The position numbers were made by a program, and so were the translations under genes. The notes beneath the pieces are model-generated. The model was not told the origin of the DNA. It saw only the letters and a list, made by a program, of their open reading frames with translations, and made no database searches. Shown in pieces: positions 58,229 through 64,000 of a DNA stretch of 64,000 bases (within the stretch, counting starts at the first letter, position 1; each line of letters starts with the position of its first letter). Origin of the DNA: Macrotrachela quadricornifera (lineage: Eukaryota > Rotifera > Eurotatoria > Philodinida > Philodinidae); NCBI GenBank assembly GCA_022393335.1, contig JAJEKB010020951.1, positions 659,380 through 723,379 of the forward strand, read 5' to 3'.

Positions 58229-59584
58229 TATCACCTAAATAAGCATTAGATTGGTTAGAATTTGTTTTTATCTAGATGAAACATGTTATGAACTCTACGA
58301 TAAAATGACCTGAGCAAAAGGGAAGAAAAGAAAAAAATGCTCTATGTTCAACGATATTTGACAATAGTCGAGATATCTCGGTCAAATTTAAAAGAAAGAG
58401 AATAATCATGTTATATGAATCAGTCCATCCAACAGTATTGAGTCATTGAAAATAAAAATAAATCATGAACGATAACTATGCTTCTTGAATGAGTTGAGAT
58501 GCGATAAACAGATTTATGAATTGCCTTGATGACGTTCGACGATTCATACATGAGTGATACAATATTTCAATAAATTCATGATAATGTCAGAGAAAGATAT
58601 TGAGTTAATAAACATATTTTCGGACAGCATTCTGTATTACAATGTAATTCAACGATAGAATGTTTTTCTTCAGATTAGGACGAAATAGAGATTATTTGTG
58701 TTAGTTATGTGCATGAACTAAGCAGTATTTATGGTGAGTCAGTCAAGTGATACAAATGAGTGAATTTCAAAGAGTTTTTATATAAAATGATTAACAGTAT
58801 TTCAGATCAGAAAAATAAATTCTATTACTGACTTTAAAATTTTCTGAATTCGATTATTCACCTATATTTCATTTTTCTTTTTCTTAATATCTATATCATT
58901 TAAACGGTAAATTTTAATTAAAAACCAATATAATTTGAATTTAAAATCGAAGAAAAATCATGAAAAACTAGGTCTAGGTATTGAATCTAACTTTCATCAA
59001 CGGTTTTATTGTCTTTGAAAATCGCGACAATCGATCTTATATAACTGTAAATTTATTGATTGAACGGCTTTTTGTCGTATCAGATAACTACATAATAAAT
59101 TATTTGGAATAAGATCGAAAACATTCTAATCAATAGATTACTAACTATATAGTAGGTATTTCTCATCAGATGACTATAGATGGAATTGCCACTGTATGTC
59201 TCGCATGTCTGTGAGCATATGATAATTATAGTTTTCGCCGAAAGTTACATCGTCGAAATGAAGATCATCTAAATAGAGATCATCCGTATGCACATTCAAA
59301 TTGCTTATGATTGAACTTTTTGGTGATCTTCATTTCGATGATATTCATTTCGAAGATGAGGAATAGAATTGTAGCCACAAAAGAAAATTTTATCTTACTG
59401 TTTGACTTTAATTAATGGTTGAATTTATGCGTAGCGTGCTAGTTTTGGAAAAACAACGATCATTATTAAGATTAAATATCTTGAAACACATTTTTGTCTG
59501 TGTAGTTAACTCAGCAAGAAATTCAACTTATCTCATATGGATATTATTTCAATGTTAACGATCTAATCAAAATATCCTTCGGGC
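58229..59584. other. Region upstream of the PLP enzyme gene
   Basis: Should contain its promoter. A local repeat GATCTTCATTTCGA/TCGAAATGAAGATCATC forms a hairpin at about 59250-59350. No gene. Confidence 0.4.
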
Positions 59585-59853
59585 CAGAGATGTCCATCGC
59601 GCCGCTGCCGCTATGAGGCTAGCGGTAGCGGCAGCGACGCGGTGGCGATGGCATTTTTATGTAAGAAATTTTGAAAATTCAGGAATTTACACATAATCTG
59701 GATATTGACGTGTGCTGCACGATAAGGATTGATGAATCTGATCGATTGGGAGGAGCAATTCTAGTTTAAATCGATCACAGTATTGAAAATCCAAAGGTTT
59801 TTAAAAATATCATCGCGGCAGCGGCAGATTCTCAACCGCGATGGGCATCTCTG
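59585..59853. mobile_element. 269-bp GC-ended MITE, copy 2
   Basis: Same ends and body as 51660-51961: CAGAGATGTCCATCGCG ... CGCGATGGGCATCTCTG, with GCCGCTGCCGCT/AGCGGTAGCGGCAGCG hairpins near the left end. Confidence 0.75.
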
Positions 59854-62004
59854 TTTTGGGCCCGGATCAGGTTCGATTAAATTAAGCAATACTCAGATCA
59901 TTTTAAATCATCTTGACTCTTATCACTAAACCTTAACAATGTTCTAAAACGCACACACATGTTCCTTAGTTTGGCCCACGACACATATTGATGTTTAAAG
60001 TGATCTGCACTTAATAAATAAAGTTTTTCTTATTCTTTGGACATCCGTACTCTTCTGCGTGTCGAGATAAATAGGCGTTTAATGCTACAATCAAAACAAG
60101 TCGTTTAAAACTTAAAACTTTTGATTTTTCAATAAATTGAACTGAAACGATAGATATGCTTTTATAGATAATTGTTGGTCTCTAATCTTGTAAGATTGGT
60201 ATAATTAAAGTGCATATATTCGAGCGGATGAGAATCGCTAGAGTCACATAGTAAGAATTATACGACATCTTACAAAAAATATTTAGTGAACAATTTTAAT
60301 TGATCTTTTCGTAAAATTTTATAGACTATCTAGTATGATCATACAAGATCGTATTCTTAGATTCTCCTATCTGATTGTGTGATCTAGAAAAGAAATCAAA
60401 ATCACGAATTTATTCATGGTAAGTGTGAAATACCTTGACTTACTGCCTTTCTGATCGAACGATGGGTTCCAATGTGTATAAAACAAAGATATAGAAATGT
60501 TAGTTTTTAAATCGTCTGTAATAATCAGTTAATGTACGAATAGAAATAATTATATTGATGAAATGCCTTTTGATTTCAAACTATTAGCCAATTAAATGAA
60601 GCAATAATTTTTTACCTCTTATTTGTATGCATGACTTATTTTGTATCATTTCAGCTTGAAAACATCAATTAGTATTCAATCATGCACGGATCACATGTTT
60701 TTCAGTCTCTTGAATGAGTAATAACTAGAGACTGTATTCCTTCGTTTTTTTTTTCTTCACGTTGTTTGCGCCCGCTTGTTGTTATTATCAAAGCTATATA
60801 GATAAATCAATGGAATACAACAGACTAAAATAAAACATGTTGCATCTATGTGCCGATAGTAATAGTGTCACAAACTCTACTATAAAAAAAAAATGTCGCA
60901 GCTGAAGATATTTTGATCTATCTGGTGACTATTCAATCATTGTTTTATCTGCAAGCGCAGTTTTAAATAGTCGACTCAATTGAGTACTCAAAATCTATAC
61001 ACTTTTGTATATAATTTGTCTTGATTAGTTGTCGGATAATTATTGTTCGAAACTGATAATTACTTTAATGAAGGACACAACGCGAAATGGGTCATATATG
61101 TCCCTGAAAAGATACTCTCCTGTTACAGAGCACTCTAACAATCCTTATAATTCTTCTCTTTCTGTATCAGCTTGTGAATGTGTGATCATGTGTTTGTATA
61201 TTTGCGTGTGTATATGTACGTACATCCTTTTTTCTTCTCTTCGTTCGATATTGATCATATAGGTCAACTTTTTTTTCTTTTCTTTGACTGTGCTCATATT
61301 CTCTCTTATCAATTTTTCTCTTTATTTATGTGCAATCAAGAAGAAGGTACATGACGTCATCTTCTTCTTCAGTTTAACCTAATTTCAAGAAGGAGATATA
61401 CCCATTATTTTTCTTTTTGTCTTGGTTTAAATTTAATAAACAGGAGGGAAACACGCGCTGCTCTTCTACTTATCTTTGTCTTGTATTAAAATTCTTTGTG
61501 TGTTTCCTTTTTTCTACTGCGTAATCATCTATTCTATTGTATTATAAAAAGGAGGTTTTTTTTCCAATAAAACGAATCTGTTTGCCGGAAAGTTTTATAC
61601 TCATCTAATTAATGGTGCAGAGAAGGCCCTCTGTAACACCACCCATTAATGTACCGACTAATTGGCCCTTTGAAAAAATATCCTTCAATAAATGTCATTT
61701 GGATCATTTCTTCTCGCAAGAATGTTCTCGACTAAAATATGCATAGAAAAAAAATGTACTTTGTATGCATATGTCATTTTTAATAAAAACATCAATAAAT
61801 TCTGATGATAATATTGTTGAAATGCTTTTTTTATTATATAAATCTTTCATCTTATTTTTGACGGACGTTTTATTCAGGGACATTTTTTTGAGGGCATTTT
61901 AATCGAAGGAGATTTTTTTACAAAGACATTTGTAAAGGGACATATATGGCCGTTATCCACAACGCATCGTGGTTGCTTAAAAATCCACTCTGACGAGGAA
62001 ACCT
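59854..62004. other. Long non-coding stretch
   Basis: AT-rich. The ORF 61029-61262 lies in a T/C- and TGTG-rich tract and is not supported. No RNA gene recognised. Confidence 0.35.
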
Positions 62005-63075
62005 TCTCAATCATCTTATCACTTTCTGAATGAAGCCTACTGGGTTCTAGGTTATCGGCTGTGCTGATAGCGAATATTGGTACAAAATGTGCCCATGTGA
62101 TTCGAACCGGACGAAAACCGCCGGTTGACCGTCCGGTATAATGTGCGGTATACCGCCGGCCTTTTTTTGAAAATGGAACATCGTAATAGCTTATGTTTAA
62201 ACGGCTGAATATTTTTAAAGTCTGTTAAAACTATCAAAATCGCTCTGCTTTCGATGGCCATATGTATTGTCGATGCACTTGAGCTACCTGTATCAGCCAC
62301 AGAGCACAAATTGGTCGCAATCCCGAGATAATTTTTTTTATTAAAGAGGGCGCTGCAAAAAATTTAATAAGTAAAATACACGAAAAATCGTTTTTTTTTC
62401 TCAGTAAATATGAATTTTATTTGTGAAAACATTGGAATTCTGGTAGAAAAGAGCCTCTGTGAGCGTTTATAATGAGCACCGGAGAATTTAAGAGCTACCG
62501 CCGGTAAATCGACGATATATCGGCGGTGTTTTCAAATAACACGGTATAGCGGTGGTACCAAGAATAAATGTGCGACATGGGCATCCTTAGACTTTCTGTC
62601 TGGAGTTATAGGTGATTTGCTTGATTTTTAGCTTAGAACATGATATATACTATCAAATCGAGAGACGATATTTCAACCTGAGATAGGTCTATTTACCAAT
62701 AGAAGGTCTTAAAAATTTCAGCTCAAAAGAACGTTTCTTTCTCAAGATATTCAACTCTCCAAAACCAAATTATTGTAGCATTGTTTACGGGATACGTGTG
62801 CTTTTTAAAAGTTTAGTACTTTGAGAAAGAAACATTCCTTTGAGCTGAAATTTTTAGGGATTTCTATTGGTAAATAGACCTATCTCAGCTCGAAATATTG
62901 TCACTTGATTTTTCAGTATATATTATGTTCTAGGCAAAAAATCAAGCAAATTGCAAATAACTCCAGGCAGAAAGTCTAAGGACACTTCTCATACCAATAT
63001 TCGGCATCAACATAGTCGATAATCTAGAACCCAGAAAGCTTCATTCAGAAAGCGATTAGATAGTTGAGAAGATTC
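62005..63075. mobile_element. Composite palindromic element
   Basis: Outer arms 62005-62085 and 62990-63075 (shared CTTTCTGAATGAAGC and GGGTTCTAG...AATATTGG blocks). Inner hairpin 62588-62755 with 62825-62985 (shared TTGGTAAATAGACCTATCTC). The left interior 62095-62580 carries CCGCCGGT/ACCGGCGG words in both orientations, pointing to a third, inserted element. Confidence 0.7.
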
Positions 63076-64000
63076 TCTGTAAGTTCATCATCATCATACT
63101 CTCTTCTGTCATAAGGCATCACAGAGAAAGTAATGACAGATGAAGGAGCATCAGAAATTGATGAAACAACAACGGTTGCATTTTTAAATACCTTGGTTCT
63201 TTACTATTTCCGTATTCCAGATTGTTTGCAAGCATGTATACGTCCTGTTATTCTTCAACAAGCCGAAAATTCCTCTTGTGAATCATTTCTTTTTTTTTTT
63301 TTCTTTTTCTCTCGTATTACTCAAAGTGAAAAGTAAATAGAATTTTTATTACCATGAGATTTTGATTCTCATTTGAAAAGTGTAAAATCTCGATTCCAAC
63401 AGTTCCTTTATTCCTAAATATTCGTTTTACCCATTGACAATAAATCAATAGCTATATCAGCTTGTACGAGCGTAACGCGATGACGTTTTGGCTACATTTT
63501 ATTAAGTTTTTTCAACAGTTAAATGGACGGAGAAGGTCCATTCTTTCATTAAACGATATGTCTCTGCCTTCTTTAAAAGGGTGACCTGTTTGTTCTCTAT
63601 TTTTCTGCGAATGTGTACTATATTAAGATGAACATTCCACAGCAGTTTTGTAACCAACAGCCAGATCTCCTCAACGAATAAAAAGATCCTTCAAACAGGC
63701 TTCTTGTTTCGATGAGGAATTGGTTTTATTAATGTAACGCGATGGCAGTTTCGTAACGCGATGATGCTAAGTTTTAAAGTAGAATTTTCTATGCATGTTC
63801 TTGATATGTATTCAGCTGTGGAAAGTCAGAATAATGTTTTATTCTTCGTAATTAAGTCAAACATACATTAAGATTTGGATTTACTAGTGGTTTCAATACA
63901 AAAATGATGCAAAAAACTTAGTTTGACTAATATAGCAATACTTGAAAATTCACATGTATTTTTCGATTTTCTCTATAACAATATGTTTAAAACGTAAAAC
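63076..64000. other. Right edge of window
   Basis: A plus-strand ATG ORF 63133-63336 starts MTDEGASEIDETTTVAFLNT and might be a first exon, but its tail is a poly-Phe run from a T tract. GTAACGCGATG is repeated at 63470, 63736 and 63754. Nothing firmer. Confidence 0.3.

Noticed and set aside
61029..61262. 77-aa ORF with Cys/Val-rich end
   Set aside because: Lies over a TGTG/TATG-rich low-complexity tract; non-ATG start.
63133..63336. 67-aa ATG ORF
   Set aside because: Its tail is a poly-T-derived Phe run and no further exon was found; kept only as a remark in the edge region.
1..64000. rRNA and tRNA genes
   Set aside because: No rRNA-like or cloverleaf-type sequence with A and B boxes was recognised by eye; a tRNAscan run would be needed to exclude degenerate ones.

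Overview
This looks like a window from a eukaryotic, animal-type nuclear genome, most likely a bdelloid rotifer. The grounds are: AT-rich sequence; genes cut by very short GT-AG introns (47-82 bp, one of 58 bp even inside a Walker A codon); a prokaryote-like, intronless riboflavin gene between animal-type genes; an extracellular protein built from KNxDETDxDCGG cysteine modules; and a dense mix of decayed DNA transposons. The organism call is an inference; nothing here names a species.

Layout. 0-5.8 kb: a full ABCC/MRP-type transporter (+, 2 exons) convergent with a RibBA-like riboflavin enzyme (-). 5.7-19 kb: transposon-rich DNA with a 2.3 kb foldback element holding a nested palindromic MITE, a SWIM-YqaJ nuclease pseudogene, a GC-rich coding relic, a 1.7 kb degenerate satellite, a hairpin element and a 686 bp element with 15 bp inverted ends. 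20-23 kb: a membrane/secreted EGF-type protein (+) and a broken gene of unknown function (-). 24-31 kb: a spliced CACTA/TNPD-like transposase gene lacking its 5' end, a pogo/Tigger relic inserted in a short-chain dehydrogenase fragment, a beta-lactamase-like gene fragment, and a mariner fragment cut by a palindromic TA-flanked element whose centre is a 400 bp assembly gap. 31.4-33.7 kb: an intact 732-aa protein joining a PARP/ART-like domain to twelve tandem zinc ribbons; this is the most interesting gene here. 34-50 kb: nested palindromes, minisatellites, a FLYWCH relic, a nearly complete PIF/Harbinger-type element with AT duplications, a TTA-flanked MITE and a Tc1 relic. 50.4-58.2 kb: a complete 14-exon aminotransferase class V (NifS/cysteine-desulfurase-like) gene on the minus strand, whose large introns carry several palindromic elements. 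58-64 kb: mostly non-coding, with two more palindromic elements.

The genes show no common pathway. ABC transporter, RibBA, ART-zinc-ribbon and PLP enzyme each stand alone. The shared theme is repeated self-complementary DNA: at least fifteen inverted-repeat structures, several nested or present in two or three copies. Splice junctions were checked by reading-frame continuity only. No homology search was possible, so family names rest on motif recognition.
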